Shown here in pieces: positions 43,484 to 52,497 of a stretch of DNA of 64,000 bases. Within the stretch, counting starts at the first letter, position 1, and every line of letters starts with the position of its first letter. The stretch is from Pseudomonas orientalis (lineage in GTDB: Bacteria; Pseudomonadota; Gammaproteobacteria; Pseudomonadales; Pseudomonadaceae): assembly GCF_001439815.1 (NCBI RefSeq), contig NZ_JYLM01000009.1:227527-291526 (forward strand), in the 5' to 3' direction. Below the pieces are notes generated by a model. That model had not been told where the DNA came from. It saw nothing but the letters and a program-made list of their open reading frames with translations, and ran no database searches. The position numbers and the translations under genes are program-made.

Positions 43484-43581
43484 TCTTGGTCAAGTGGGTT
43501 TTTCGGATAGCGCTGACGAGACCTGAGCATCCTCATGGTGTAAGCTTTGGGCCTCTTCGGATTCGACCCTTTGCGAGCCTT

Positions 43582-44925
43582 ATGCCGTCGTTCTTCAAAC
43601 GCTCCCTGTTGCCTAAACTGCGCGGTTTTCCGCTGTCCACCGATGCCATCGAGGTGCTGTCCGGCGCTGATGCCTATCGGCGTTGCCTGCTGGAGAAAAT
43701 CCCCCAGGCCACGCGGCGCATCTATATCGTTGCGTTGTACCTGCAGCAGGATGAAGCGGGACAGGAGATCTACGACGCACTGCATGCCGCGAAGGCGGCA
43801 CGGCCGGCGCTGGACATCGTGGTGATGGTCGACTGGTTGCGCGCCCAGCGCGGGCTGATTGGCGCCGGCAAGCAGCCGGGCAACAGCGCCTGGTACCAGG
43901 CCATGACCCAGAGCCATGCCACTGAAGTGCCGGTGTACGGCGTGCCGGTGCAAACCCGCGAACTGTTCGGCGTATTGCACCTCAAGGGTTTCGTGATCGA
44001 CGACACGGTGCTGTACAGCGGCGCCAGCCTGAACAACGTGTACCTGCACAAGTTCGACAAGTACCGCTTCGACCGTTATCACCTGATCCACAGCCAGCCG
44101 CTGGCCGATTCCATGCAGCATCTGGTGGAGCATGGCCTGGTGGCGTCCAAGGCGGTGCACCGCCTCGACCTGCCCAACCCGCCCACCACCCGCAGCCTGC
44201 GCAACGATATCGGCGACCTGCGCAGCCGCCTCAAGCATGCGGCGTATGACACCAGTGCCGGGCAGTTGCCCAACGGGCACTTGCAGGTCAGCCCGCTGCT
44301 GGGCGTGGGCAAGAACAACCCGCTCAGCCGGGTGATCCTCGAACTGATCGCCAGCGCCCAGCAGCAACTGACGATCTGCACACCGTATTTCAACCTGCCG
44401 CTGCCGGTGACTCGGGAAATCAACCGGGCCCTGGCGCGCGGGGTGAAGATCGACATCATCGTCGGCGACAAGACCGCCAACGACTTCTACATTGCGCCCA
44501 GCGAACCGTTCAAGGTGATCGCCGCCTTGCCTTATCTGTATGAGATCAGCCTGCGTCGCTTTGCCAAGCGCCACCAGCCGATGATCGACAGCGGCCAGTT
44601 GAACCTGCACCTGTGGCGTGACGGTGACCACAGCTACCACCTCAAGGGCATGTGGGTCGACGAGCGTTACACCTTGCTGACCGGCAACAACCTCAACCCG
44701 AGGGCGTTCCGGCTCGACCTGGAAAACGCCTTGCTGATCGACGACCCCAAGGGCGAATGGCTGGCGCCGCGAGCGCAGGAGCTGGCGCATATTTTCCGGC
44801 ACGCCACACGTATTGAGGGTTACCAGCAATTGCAGACGCTGGTGGATTATCCGGCGGCGGTGGGCAAGTTCCTGCGACGGGTGAGCAGGGTGCGTATCGA
44901 ACGGCTGCTGTACCGGATTCTGTAA
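43582..44925 (+). CDS. pssA: CDP-diacylglycerol-serine O-phosphatidyltransferase (PssA, phospholipase D family)
   Basis: A 447-residue phosphatidylserine synthase of the PLD superfamily, making the precursor of phosphatidylethanolamine. Two HKD-type active-site motifs are present: HLKGFVIDDTVLYSGASLNN starting at His133 and, in the second half, HLKGMWVDERYTLLTGNNLN. Length and the C-terminal NPRAFRLDLENALLI match E. coli PssA. It is soluble and peripheral, not integral. The ATG at 43582 is chosen over an upstream start that would overlap the TetR control region. Confidence 0.93.
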   Translation: MPSFFKRSLLPKLRGFPLSTDAIEVLSGADAYRRCLLEKIPQATRRIYIVALYLQQDEAGQEIYDALHAAKAARPALDIVVMVDWLRAQRGLIGAGKQPGNSAWYQAMTQSHATEVPVYGVPVQTRELFGVLHLKGFVIDDTVLYSGASLNNVYLHKFDKYRFDRYHLIHSQPLADSMQHLVEHGLVASKAVHRLDLPNPPTTRSLRNDIGDLRSRLKHAAYDTSAGQLPNGHLQVSPLLGVGKNNPLSRVILELIASAQQQLTICTPYFNLPLPVTREINRALARGVKIDIIVGDKTANDFYIAPSEPFKVIAALPYLYEISLRRFAKRHQPMIDSGQLNLHLWRDGDHSYHLKGMWVDERYTLLTGNNLNPRAFRLDLENALLIDDPKGEWLAPRAQELAHIFRHATRIEGYQQLQTLVDYPAAVGKFLRRVSRVRIERLLYRIL

Positions 44926-44936
44926 AACCACCTGAA

Positions 44937-44978
44937 CAAAAAAACACCCAGACTCCTGCGGGGCCTGGGTGTTTTTTT
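44937..44978. terminator. Bidirectional terminator between pssA and the efe operon
   Basis: The stem ACACCCAG / CTGGGTGT (44944-44951 with 44965-44972) is flanked by A- and T-runs, so it serves both convergent transcripts. Confidence 0.92.
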
Positions 44979-45004
44979 GCGTGGGCGGTTCAGCTCAGGT
45001 CCAA

Positions 45005-45823
45005 TCAGTTCAGGCCCAACTTGCCGCGCAGCATCGACAGGTCTTCGGCCAGGGTATTGACCGGCCCCACCAGGGCTTTGCGGTCGTTATCCTTGACCTT
45101 GTCGTAGGTCTCAAACCCGCCGTCCGGGGTCTTGTACTTGGCGAGGATTTTGTCCACGGTGGCAAAGTTCTTGTCGACCTTGGCCAGGAAGCCCTTGTCC
45201 TGTTTTTCGATCTGGCCACGGAACAGGTCGACGATTTTCTTCGCGCCGTCGATATTGCCCTGGAAGTCATACAGGTCGGTGTGGCTGTAGCGGTCTTCTT
45301 CGCCGGAAATCTTGGTGGCGGCCACTTCTTCAAGCAGCGCTGCGGCGCCGCCGACGACTTTTTCCGGTGGGAAGGTCAGGCCGTCCACGCGGGTTTTGAG
45401 GTCCAGCACATCGCTGTTGAGCTTGTCGGTGAGGGCGTCGAGGCCCTGGGTGGTGTTCTCGGAAAACAGGCTGTATTCGATGCGGTGAAAACCGGTGAAG
45501 TCTTCGGCCTTCACGCCTTTTTCATGATCGTCGACCCGTGAGTCGATAGAGGCGTCGAGGTCGCTGAACAGCTCGGCGATCGGTTCGATGGACTCATAGT
45601 GCACACGGGTCGGCGCATAGAGTTTCCTGGCGGTGGCCAGGTCGCCTTGTTTCACGGCGGCGGTGAAGGCCTGGGTCTGGGTGACCAGTTCACCGATCTC
45701 TTCGGTGACGTAGATCTTGTAGTCCGACACCGGCCCTACCAGGTCCAGCGGCGCCGGGGCGGCGAAGGCGGCCAGTGGCGAAAGGGTGATCAGCAACGAC
45801 AACGCGAGGGTCGACTTTTTCAT
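45005..45823 (-). CDS. EfeM/imelysin-type periplasmic iron protein (no cupredoxin domain)
   Basis: A 272-residue exported protein made of a single imelysin (M75) domain. The signal peptide is about residues 1-21 (MKKSTLALSLLITLSPLAAF). The conserved HxxE motif occurs in FHRIEYSLF, and a later KISGEEDRYSHTDLYDFQ resembles the EfeO core. It is the last gene of the efe cluster and parallels the second half of EfeO without its cupredoxin part, the arrangement called EfeM. It probably binds ferric or ferrous iron in the periplasm alongside EfeO. Confidence 0.9.
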   Translation of the reverse strand: MKKSTLALSLLITLSPLAAFAAPAPLDLVGPVSDYKIYVTEEIGELVTQTQAFTAAVKQGDLATARKLYAPTRVHYESIEPIAELFSDLDASIDSRVDDHEKGVKAEDFTGFHRIEYSLFSENTTQGLDALTDKLNSDVLDLKTRVDGLTFPPEKVVGGAAALLEEVAATKISGEEDRYSHTDLYDFQGNIDGAKKIVDLFRGQIEKQDKGFLAKVDKNFATVDKILAKYKTPDGGFETYDKVKDNDRKALVGPVNTLAEDLSMLRGKLGLN

Positions 45824-45850
45824 GGGACGGTATCCGCTCTGAGTTTTGTT

Positions 45851-47155
45851 TCAGGTTTTGGCAGTGGTTGGCGAGTGCGTTGCCGCAAGCAGCGTGCGCC
45901 CGATGAAATCGTCAGGTCCCCGCACCCCCGGCAAGGTGAAGAAATAACCGCCGCCGACCGGCTTGAGGTATTCCTCCAGGGGCTCACCGTTGAGCCGGGT
46001 TTGCACGCTGATAAAGCCTTTCTCCAGGTCAGCCTGGTAGCAGATGAACAGCAGCCCCATGTCCAGCTGACCGTTTTTATTCACGCCGTTGGAGTAGTTG
46101 AACGGCCGACGCAGGATCAGGTTGGCCTGGGTCTGCGGTGTGCGCGGGTTGGCCAGGCGGATGTGGGCATCAAGCTTGGTCAACTTGCCCTCCGGGTCCT
46201 TGCTGTAGTCGGGCACCTGGGATTCCTTGTCGCCCCCCATCGGCGCGCCGGTGGGTTTGACACGGCCAATGATGCTTTCCTGTTCCTGCAGCGGAGTACG
46301 GTCCCAGCGCTCGACGAAGTTGCGGATGATCCGCACCGCCTGGTAGCTGCCGTGGGCGGCCCAGGCCGGTTCGTCGCTGCCGGGCTGGACCCAGACGATG
46401 CGGTCCATGGCCTTGGCGTCGTTGGAGTCGGGGTTGGCCGAACCGTCACGAAAGCCCAGGAAGTTGCGCGCGCTTTGCGCAGGCTCGCCGGGTTTGGCCG
46501 GCGCCTGGGGCGGCACGCTGCCTTCCTGTTTCCAACGCACCAGCAGCAGGTCCGGCAGGTTCTTCACGATGTCGCGCAGGGCGTGGATATTGGTGTCCGG
46601 CGTGTTGGAGCTGAACTGCAGGCTCAGGTCGCCGTGGCACTGTGCCGGTTCCAGCGCATCGTTGGGAAAGCCGACCATGCGCATCAGGCGCTTGGGTTTG
46701 GCTGCACCGAGGCCGAAGCGCTCATCGAACAACGACTCGCCGACGGAAACGGTGATAGTCAGGTTATCCGGCGTGACCACCGGGCCGAGGATGCCGGAGT
46801 CGGTGGGCGGCAGTTTCGGGTCGACCTGCGGCACGGTGCCGCCAGTCATCAGGAACGCGATGCGCTCGTTCAAGGTGCGAAACAGACGCTCCAGGTCTTC
46901 ACGGTCGCTGGCCAGCACGTCGAAGGCCACCAACATGCCGCAGGCCGGGCGCGGAGTGACGATACCGCTCTGGTGCTGGCCGAAGAAGGCGTGATGGTCC
47001 TGGGTCTTGTCGCTGCGCGGCGCGGTGGTGACTTGTTCGGCGGCCGCAGCCATGGCCGGGCAGGTCAAGGTGCTGCCGGCAATGGCCGCGCCGGTAGCCG
47101 CCATGCCCAGCAGGACACGGCGACGCTGAAGGTTGAATTGTTCTGAATCACTCAT
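45851..47155 (-). CDS. efeB: Deferrochelatase/DyP-type peroxidase EfeB, Tat-exported
   Basis: A dye-decolourising-type heme peroxidase of about 434 residues. The N-terminus contains the twin-arginine signal RRRVLLGMAATGAAIAGS. The DyP motif GFRDGSANPD carries the catalytic Asp, and GSYQAVRIIRNFVERWDR is typical of the family. Within the efe system it oxidises ferrous iron or releases iron from heme in the periplasm. I start at the ATG at 47155; a GTG at 47173 overlapping the efeO stop is also possible. Confidence 0.93.
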   Translation of the reverse strand: MSDSEQFNLQRRRVLLGMAATGAAIAGSTLTCPAMAAAAEQVTTAPRSDKTQDHHAFFGQHQSGIVTPRPACGMLVAFDVLASDREDLERLFRTLNERIAFLMTGGTVPQVDPKLPPTDSGILGPVVTPDNLTITVSVGESLFDERFGLGAAKPKRLMRMVGFPNDALEPAQCHGDLSLQFSSNTPDTNIHALRDIVKNLPDLLLVRWKQEGSVPPQAPAKPGEPAQSARNFLGFRDGSANPDSNDAKAMDRIVWVQPGSDEPAWAAHGSYQAVRIIRNFVERWDRTPLQEQESIIGRVKPTGAPMGGDKESQVPDYSKDPEGKLTKLDAHIRLANPRTPQTQANLILRRPFNYSNGVNKNGQLDMGLLFICYQADLEKGFISVQTRLNGEPLEEYLKPVGGGYFFTLPGVRGPDDFIGRTLLAATHSPTTAKT

Positions 47156-47169
47156 GTCTGCGTTTCGTC

Positions 47170-48372
47170 TCACTGCAGGCCGGAAAGGCCAAGGGCGGGG
47201 TCGATTCCATCGAGTGCGGCGGCCAGTGCCTTGGCCTTGTCGGCGATCTGCTTGCGCTGATCGGCCGTTACGCTGTCGTACGTGCTGTAGCGGCTGCCGA
47301 CTTTGAAACCGGCCAGTTCGGCGTCGAACTGCGCCAGTGCGCTGTCGAGGGTCGGCAGCAGATCCGCCGCCGACTGGGTCAACAATGGGCGCATCAGGTC
47401 GACCACCTTGTGCGCCACTTGCAGGTTGGCGGCGAAACCGTTGAGGTCGATATGGCTGTAGCGTTCTTCTTCACCGCTGGCGGCGCGTACGTCGGCCAGG
47501 CTGTTGAGGTTGCGCACCACAATGCTCACCAGTTGCTCCGGCGGCAGGGACTGGGCCAACAGCTGATGCTTGAGCGTGGTGACGTCGTCGACCAAACGCT
47601 GCGCAACGGGCGCCAGGCCATCGAGGCTGCGCTGCTGGAACAGGCTGTATTCCAGGCGGTGGAAGCCGCTGAAGGCCGGGTCCTGCTCGCGTTTTTCGAA
47701 GTAGTCGGCGCGGGCGTTGATTGCGTTGTCCAGTTCGGCCAAGCGTTGCGAGGCCGGGGCCAGGCGTTGGTAGGCTTCGCGGGCCGGTACGTACAAGGCC
47801 TGGGCCTGGGCCAGATCGCCCGCATCAATCGCCTGCTGCAGCGCCGTCACAGCCTTGACCAGTGCACTGCCTTGGCCGCTCAGGTACACGCGGAACTCCG
47901 ACAGCGGGCCGATAAACGCCACCAGCGACGGCTTGGCCCTGGCCTGGGCGTCGGACTCAGTCGTTGGCGTGACATGCAAGGTGCCGCGCGGGTTACTCAG
48001 CAGGCCGCAGGTGATGGCGTAGTCGCCGGGCAGCAGGTTGGCGTTGATCACCTGGCTCAGGCCGGGGGCAATATTTTCGCGCTCTTCGACCACCAGCACG
48101 CCGTCGAGGATTTCCCACTCCACTGCGCGATCGGAGCGGTTGATGATGCGAAAGCTCGCACGTCCGGCCGGCACTGTCAGTGCATTGGGCTCACAGGCGT
48201 GGCCGCGGATGGTCACCGCGATTTCATTGTGGTTGGCCTGGCGCTTGCCGGCGGCCAACTGCGAGGCGTAATAGAACAGGCCACCGGCGGCGATCATCAC
48301 GATCACCGAGCCGGCGAGGGCCCAGCGCAGCGCGCGGGATGGCGGGGCCGGTTGAAGGGTCGGGCTGGACAA
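47170..48372 (-). CDS. efeO: Iron uptake protein EfeO (cupredoxin plus imelysin domain)
   Basis: A 400-residue periplasmic iron-binding protein with an N-terminal membrane or signal segment (WALAGSVIVMIAAGGLFYY), a cupredoxin-like domain (about 45-135, with GHACEPNALTVPAGRASFRI and ITCGLLSNPRGTLHV), and an imelysin domain (about 150-400) with HxxE in FHRLEYSLF. It passes iron to the EfeU permease. The start is TTG, supported by AAGGA. It lies between efeU (10 bp upstream) and efeB (downstream, close or overlapping). Confidence 0.93.
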   Translation of the reverse strand: MSSPTLQPAPPSRALRWALAGSVIVMIAAGGLFYYASQLAAGKRQANHNEIAVTIRGHACEPNALTVPAGRASFRIINRSDRAVEWEILDGVLVVEERENIAPGLSQVINANLLPGDYAITCGLLSNPRGTLHVTPTTESDAQARAKPSLVAFIGPLSEFRVYLSGQGSALVKAVTALQQAIDAGDLAQAQALYVPAREAYQRLAPASQRLAELDNAINARADYFEKREQDPAFSGFHRLEYSLFQQRSLDGLAPVAQRLVDDVTTLKHQLLAQSLPPEQLVSIVVRNLNSLADVRAASGEEERYSHIDLNGFAANLQVAHKVVDLMRPLLTQSAADLLPTLDSALAQFDAELAGFKVGSRYSTYDSVTADQRKQIADKAKALAAALDGIDPALGLSGLQ

Positions 48373-48382
48373 GAGGCGGTCC

Positions 48383-49228
48383 TTACTGGCTGGAAACGGA
48401 AGAGGGGCGGGCGACTGGCTTGGCCGACGGCGCGGGCAGGAAGAACATCACCAGGGCCACCATCAGGTAGATCAGATAGGCACCGAGCGTGCTCACCGTC
48501 GGTGCTTCCTGATACCCGAACATACCGGCGAGCACTGAGCCCAGCGGGCTGTCCATCGGCAGTGCGGCGCTGAAATCGAACAGCACGGTCTGCAGGTGAT
48601 TCCACACGCCCGCTTCATGCAGGGCCTGCACCGAGTTGGCGAGGATGCCGGCCGCCACCACGAGAATGAACAGGCCGGTCCAGCGGAAAAACGCGCCGAG
48701 GTTCAGGCGCATGCTGCCGGAATAGATCAAAAAGCCCACGACAATCGCCAGGATCAGGCCAAGCAGGGCGCCCATTGGCGCGCCGGGGCCTTCGCTCTGC
48801 TGGAATACCGCGAGCAGGAAGAACACGGTTTCCAACCCTTCACGGGCCACGGCGAAAAACACCATGGCGATCAGCGCAAACACTTGATGCCGGGAGCCGG
48901 CCAAGGCGTGATCGAGGGACTCATGCAGCGAATGTTTGATCGAGCGCGCCACCTTGCGCATCCAGAACACCATGGAGCTGAGGATGCCCACCGCGACCAG
49001 TCCGACGATGCCTTCGAACAATTCCTGCTGTTTCTGCGGGAACTCGGCGCTGACCAGTTCCAGCCCACCGCCCACCAGCAGGGACAGGGCAGCGGCGAGA
49101 AATACGCCGATCCACACGGCGGGCATCCACTGGCCGCGCCCGGTCTGTTGCAGGTAACTGGCGATGATGCCAACGATCAACGCCGCTTCAATGCCTTCGC
49201 GCAGCATGATTAAAAAAGGAACGAGCAT
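48383..49228 (-). CDS. efeU: Ferrous/ferric iron permease EfeU (FTR1 family)
   Basis: A 281-residue integral membrane permease of the oxidase-dependent iron transporter family, with seven predicted segments. Both REGLE-type motifs are present: LREGIEAALIVGII at the N-terminus and VAREGLETVFFLLAVFQ in the middle. It is the first gene of the efeUOB-M operon. A Fur-like site 40 bp upstream implies repression when iron is plentiful. Confidence 0.94.
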   Translation of the reverse strand: MLVPFLIMLREGIEAALIVGIIASYLQQTGRGQWMPAVWIGVFLAAALSLLVGGGLELVSAEFPQKQQELFEGIVGLVAVGILSSMVFWMRKVARSIKHSLHESLDHALAGSRHQVFALIAMVFFAVAREGLETVFFLLAVFQQSEGPGAPMGALLGLILAIVVGFLIYSGSMRLNLGAFFRWTGLFILVVAAGILANSVQALHEAGVWNHLQTVLFDFSAALPMDSPLGSVLAGMFGYQEAPTVSTLGAYLIYLMVALVMFFLPAPSAKPVARPSSVSSQ

Positions 49229-49268
49229 CGGGCACCAGGGCGTAACTAGATAGGAAGCTAAGTTGTAA

Positions 49269-49287
49269 CATAATGATACTCATTGCT
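49269..49287. promoter_or_regulatory. Fur box upstream of efeU
   Basis: CATAATGATACTCATTGCT matches the 19-bp Fur consensus at 14 positions and lies about 41 bp before the efeU ATG, in the divergent gap to the AraC gene. Confidence 0.78.
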
Positions 49288-49396
49288 AAACAAGAAATAT
49301 TGACCTTTGCTGAACCTGGGCTGAACGGTGGTGGCGAAGCGCAACCGCCCTTATCATGCAAGCCACCCGAACCGTAGCCGGATTGCCCAACAGCCC

Positions 49397-50419
49397 ATGT
49401 CGGAAAAAGACACCATCTCCATCCACCTAGTGCGCGAAGCCTTGCTGCAGAGCTGCGCGCCGGGCGCGGCCACTGTTGAGGCGTTAAGCAAGGTCGGGAT
49501 TGACCCGATGTTGCTCGAACAGCCCGGCGCACGCGTGGCCGCCACGGCCTATGCGCGTTTGTGGCGTCTGCTGGCGCGGCGCAGGGACGACGAATTTTTC
49601 GGCATGGACCCGCGCAAGCTCAAATCCGGCAGCCTGGCCTTTCTGTGTCGTGCCGCCCTGGCACAACCGAGCCTGATGACCGGCCTGGAAACCGCGCTGG
49701 ATTTTCTGTCATTGATGCTTGAGCGACTGCCTGCCCAGTTGGTGCGCCAGCAAAGCCTGGCGGAAATCGTGTTGCTCGAACCTGAGCCTGAACCCAAGCG
49801 CGCGTTCACCTATTTCACCTATTGGATGATTGTCCACGGCGTCGCCTGCTGGCTGGCGGGGCGGCGCATCCCGATCCTGGCCATTGAACTGCGCTGCGCC
49901 CGCCCGGACTTTTGTGACGATTACCAGGTGATGTTTTCCGACAACCTGCGCTTTGAGCGACCACGCACCCGCATGATCTTTTCCGCCGAGTGCCTGGACC
50001 TGCCGATCAGGCGTACACCCCAGGAACTGCAACGCTTTCTCGGCCAGGCACCGGCCAATATCCTGGTCAAATACCGCGACCCGCAAAGCCTGGCCAGCCG
50101 CATCAAGCACGACCTGCGCCAAATGCCCCCGGACACCTGGCCGGAAACCGAAGGCCTGGCGGCCACCTTGTGCATTTCCGCCTCCACCTTGCGCCGCCGC
50201 CTGGCGGAAGAGGGGCAGACCTATCAGGGCCTCAAGGACAGCGTGCGCAAGGAACTGGCGATTGTGTGGCTGGCTGATCCGCAGATCAGCTTTGCCCAGA
50301 TTGCCGAGCGGTTGGGGTTTGCTGATACGAGTTCGTTTTATAAAGCGTTTCGTAAATGGAGCGGGTCGAATCCGGGGCATTATCGGAGTTTGATTTTGAA
50401 TGAAGCAACGCAAGATTAA
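49397..50419 (+). CDS. AraC-family transcriptional regulator
   Basis: A 340-residue AraC regulator. The N-terminal two-thirds is the Arabinose_bd-like domain found in OruR/ArgR-type proteins, with FYMIV-like YFTYWMIVHGVACWL, and the C-terminal 95 residues carry two helix-turn-helix units (ATLCISASTLRRRLAEEG and FAQIAERLGFADTSSFYKAF, then RKWSGSNPGHYR). The ATG at 49397 is preferred over GTG at 49328. It is divergent from the efe operon, but Fur rather than this protein is the likely controller of iron uptake; its own target may be different. Confidence 0.9.
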   Translation: MSEKDTISIHLVREALLQSCAPGAATVEALSKVGIDPMLLEQPGARVAATAYARLWRLLARRRDDEFFGMDPRKLKSGSLAFLCRAALAQPSLMTGLETALDFLSLMLERLPAQLVRQQSLAEIVLLEPEPEPKRAFTYFTYWMIVHGVACWLAGRRIPILAIELRCARPDFCDDYQVMFSDNLRFERPRTRMIFSAECLDLPIRRTPQELQRFLGQAPANILVKYRDPQSLASRIKHDLRQMPPDTWPETEGLAATLCISASTLRRRLAEEGQTYQGLKDSVRKELAIVWLADPQISFAQIAERLGFADTSSFYKAFRKWSGSNPGHYRSLILNEATQD

Positions 50420-50478
50420 TGGCGCTGCTTGAAAGCGTTACGCAGTGAGTCTGTAGAATGCCAAAAGGTCTGCGCGAT

Positions 50479-51726
50479 TCAAACCCTCTGTTTTTTTAAA
50501 TGACTTCTCTGTCCGTTTAAGAATAATGTTGTGCTTACACCAAATAAACCCACAAAGCAGGTGGCAGCAACTATAACCAAAGTCAACGAGAAGCCATAAA
50601 TATCCAGCAGCCCGCCAAAAACAGTATAGGAGATGCCGATGACAACTGAATTTATTAGGTTTGCGACAGATAGGCAGGACGCTCGGATATGTGAATCAAC
50701 ATTTTCATGAATATATGTTTCATAGGAAGTTTCATATATTGAAGGGAGCGACATGATAAGAAGGAAAGTTGCCACCGAAGTAACTGTTCCAATATTTAAT
50801 GATAAAATACCTAGCAAAAAAGTAACCGCGGCGGTAGTGGTAAGAGCAATTATGCCGAGAGAAAATCTAGAACAAATAAAACCTGCGGCCATGAACATAA
50901 CTGCCGATATGGCTTCAACGGCAGCATAAATGCCGGCAATAATAGGTATCTCTAAACCCTGCATGGCAAAAAACGGCTGGCCATAGATAAAAAGGGGAAT
51001 CGTTGATAGTTCGAATAAAGCATATCCAATAAATAGAGGTATAAGAAGAGCCCCTTTTTTTGAGCGAAAAAAATTGACGAGCGATGTGAAAACGTTTTCT
51101 GTCGTGTTCTGGCCTACTCCATTTTCTTTATGGAGCGCCGGAGAGGTAGACGGAAGCCTCATTTCGGGAATGCACGTTACAATAAGTGCGCCGACAAACT
51201 TGGATATCGCAAAAAAAATATAAACGCTGTTCCATGAGAAACTATCTTGTAATACGCCACCAAGAAGCATGGATAAGCCTAATGAAACCGCACCGATAGC
51301 ACGGGCACGTGACAATATTCTGGGATACTCTTCAGCTCGGTGTTCAGCCAGTAAGTTATCATACAATAATGCTCTGTCTGAACCGGAGCCCATCGCAATG
51401 CTGGCGCCGAATAGGCAAAAGATAATCGCAAAAGGAATAAAAGAGGAGAATAGCAAGAAACCAATACCGCTTATACATAACCCTAGAAAACCGGTTATAA
51501 GAGAAAACTTACGGCCATATCGATCTGCAAGTAAGCCAGATGGGATTTCTAATGCCACACAAGAAAAAAATAAAAAAGATTGGAGTGCACCTATCTCTCC
51601 TTGTGTGATGCCAAGTTGCAGCAAGTAAAGAACGAACAGGCTTCTTTGAACATCCATGTTTAGGAAAATAGACAAAGAATAATATAAATTGTCATTTTTG
51701 TTTTTTAAAAAACCTAATGCATTCAT
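50479..51726 (-). CDS. MFS exporter in AT-rich insert
   Basis: A 415-residue twelve-segment MFS protein. The conserved loop is IPSGLLADRYGRKFSLITG. The base composition (about 40% GC by eye, many A/T-ending codons) is quite unlike the flanking genes, which implies recent transfer. The start ATG lies one base beyond the stop of the broken ThiF-like gene upstream, so the two were once a coupled pair, and this exporter probably removed the product of that pathway. Nothing shows that it is inactive. Confidence 0.85.
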   Translation of the reverse strand: MNALGFLKNKNDNLYYSLSIFLNMDVQRSLFVLYLLQLGITQGEIGALQSFLFFSCVALEIPSGLLADRYGRKFSLITGFLGLCISGIGFLLFSSFIPFAIIFCLFGASIAMGSGSDRALLYDNLLAEHRAEEYPRILSRARAIGAVSLGLSMLLGGVLQDSFSWNSVYIFFAISKFVGALIVTCIPEMRLPSTSPALHKENGVGQNTTENVFTSLVNFFRSKKGALLIPLFIGYALFELSTIPLFIYGQPFFAMQGLEIPIIAGIYAAVEAISAVMFMAAGFICSRFSLGIIALTTTAAVTFLLGILSLNIGTVTSVATFLLIMSLPSIYETSYETYIHENVDSHIRASCLSVANLINSVVIGISYTVFGGLLDIYGFSLTLVIVAATCFVGLFGVSTTLFLNGQRSHLKKQRV

Positions 51727-51727
51727 T

Positions 51728-52238
51728 TTATTTAAATGCCTGTTTCTTTGTGAGTTTAAAAGATCTGAAATCTAAGCTTAAAATGCATGCATCTATTTTT
51801 GAAGGTCCAATCTTTGCCAAATATTGAAAGGCTTCCCACGCCATGAGATTGGCGACAATCGAGTTTGTTATTCCATTGGATGGAAAGCGTGCAGGAATAA
51901 TTATTTTTTTACAAACGGTGTGTACATCTCTAATCCAGTGTAGATATGCCTGGAATGAAGGTTTCTCTCTCAGAAGCGGTCCGAGTGTGCCGTTGTTAAT
52001 ACCAACGGCACCGAAAAGCGCTGAGGGACTGTGTGAATAAGTTTAGCATCCTTTGATTTTCGGAGAAGGCTTTCCTCCGGTTCCTTCTCTAATTCCAACA
52101 CGACCCCCCCGTTGTACTAAGTAGATGAAGCAACTTGGCAGTATCAGAATTGTGAGGTTTGATATTTTTTATGCCATCCTCTGTGATCAATTTAAGTTGA
52201 TTCTTATCACTAAGAGAGTAAAGACCATATGGGCAGTA
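51728..52238 (-). pseudogene. Frameshifted remnant of a ThiF/E1-like (TOMM cyclodehydratase-type) gene
   Basis: Reading the minus strand by hand gives three overlapping open pieces. The first (from 52238) is YCPYGLYSLSDKNQLKL, then ITEDGIKNIKPHNSDTAKLL; it loses frame at a run of seven G at 52104-52110. The second continues as VVLELEKEPEESLLRKSKDA. The third, 52042-51728, is intact to its stop and includes GAVGINNGTLGPLLREKPSF and VANLMAWEAFQYLAKIG. The pattern G-x-x-GPLL then an A-rich helix resembles the late part of ThiF/E1-like leader-binding or cyclodehydratase proteins. The Cys usually seen after GPL is missing. The composition is AT-rich. The family name is tentative. Confidence 0.55.
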
Positions 52239-52420
52239 TTAGGCAAATGTACAGGTTGTGACTTTATGTATCAGGACATCTGCAAGAAGAGAAATGGCTG
52301 CAGTGTTAAAAAATACTTAATCCTGATCGCCAGGCCCAGTGCGGTATTAGGAAATTACTTACGAACGACTTCTTATTAGGCTTACAGACATAACGTTCAA
52401 TATTTTAGGACGCTCCTAGC

Positions 52421-52456
52421 AAAAAAAAGCCCCGCGACCGAATGGATCGCAGGGCT
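52421..52456 (-). terminator. Rho-independent terminator of the efflux operon
   Basis: The stem AGCCCCGCGA / TCGCAGGGCT (one mismatch) is followed on the minus strand by eight T, 42 bp past the stop of the outer-membrane gene. The stretch from 52239 to 52420 is AT-rich with no convincing gene. Confidence 0.9.
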
Positions 52457-52497
52457 AAAAATTGGCTGGATGCGACCAACCAAAGGAGCTCTTTACA

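Noticed and set aside
51843..52040. A 65-codon plus-strand frame in the AT-rich insert
   Set aside because: It is antisense to the last intact piece of the ThiF-like remnant, which has recognisable family-like sequence.
52125..52379. An 84-codon plus-strand frame in the AT-rich insert
   Set aside because: No ribosome site, no recognisable domain, and it overlaps the readable minus-strand remnant.
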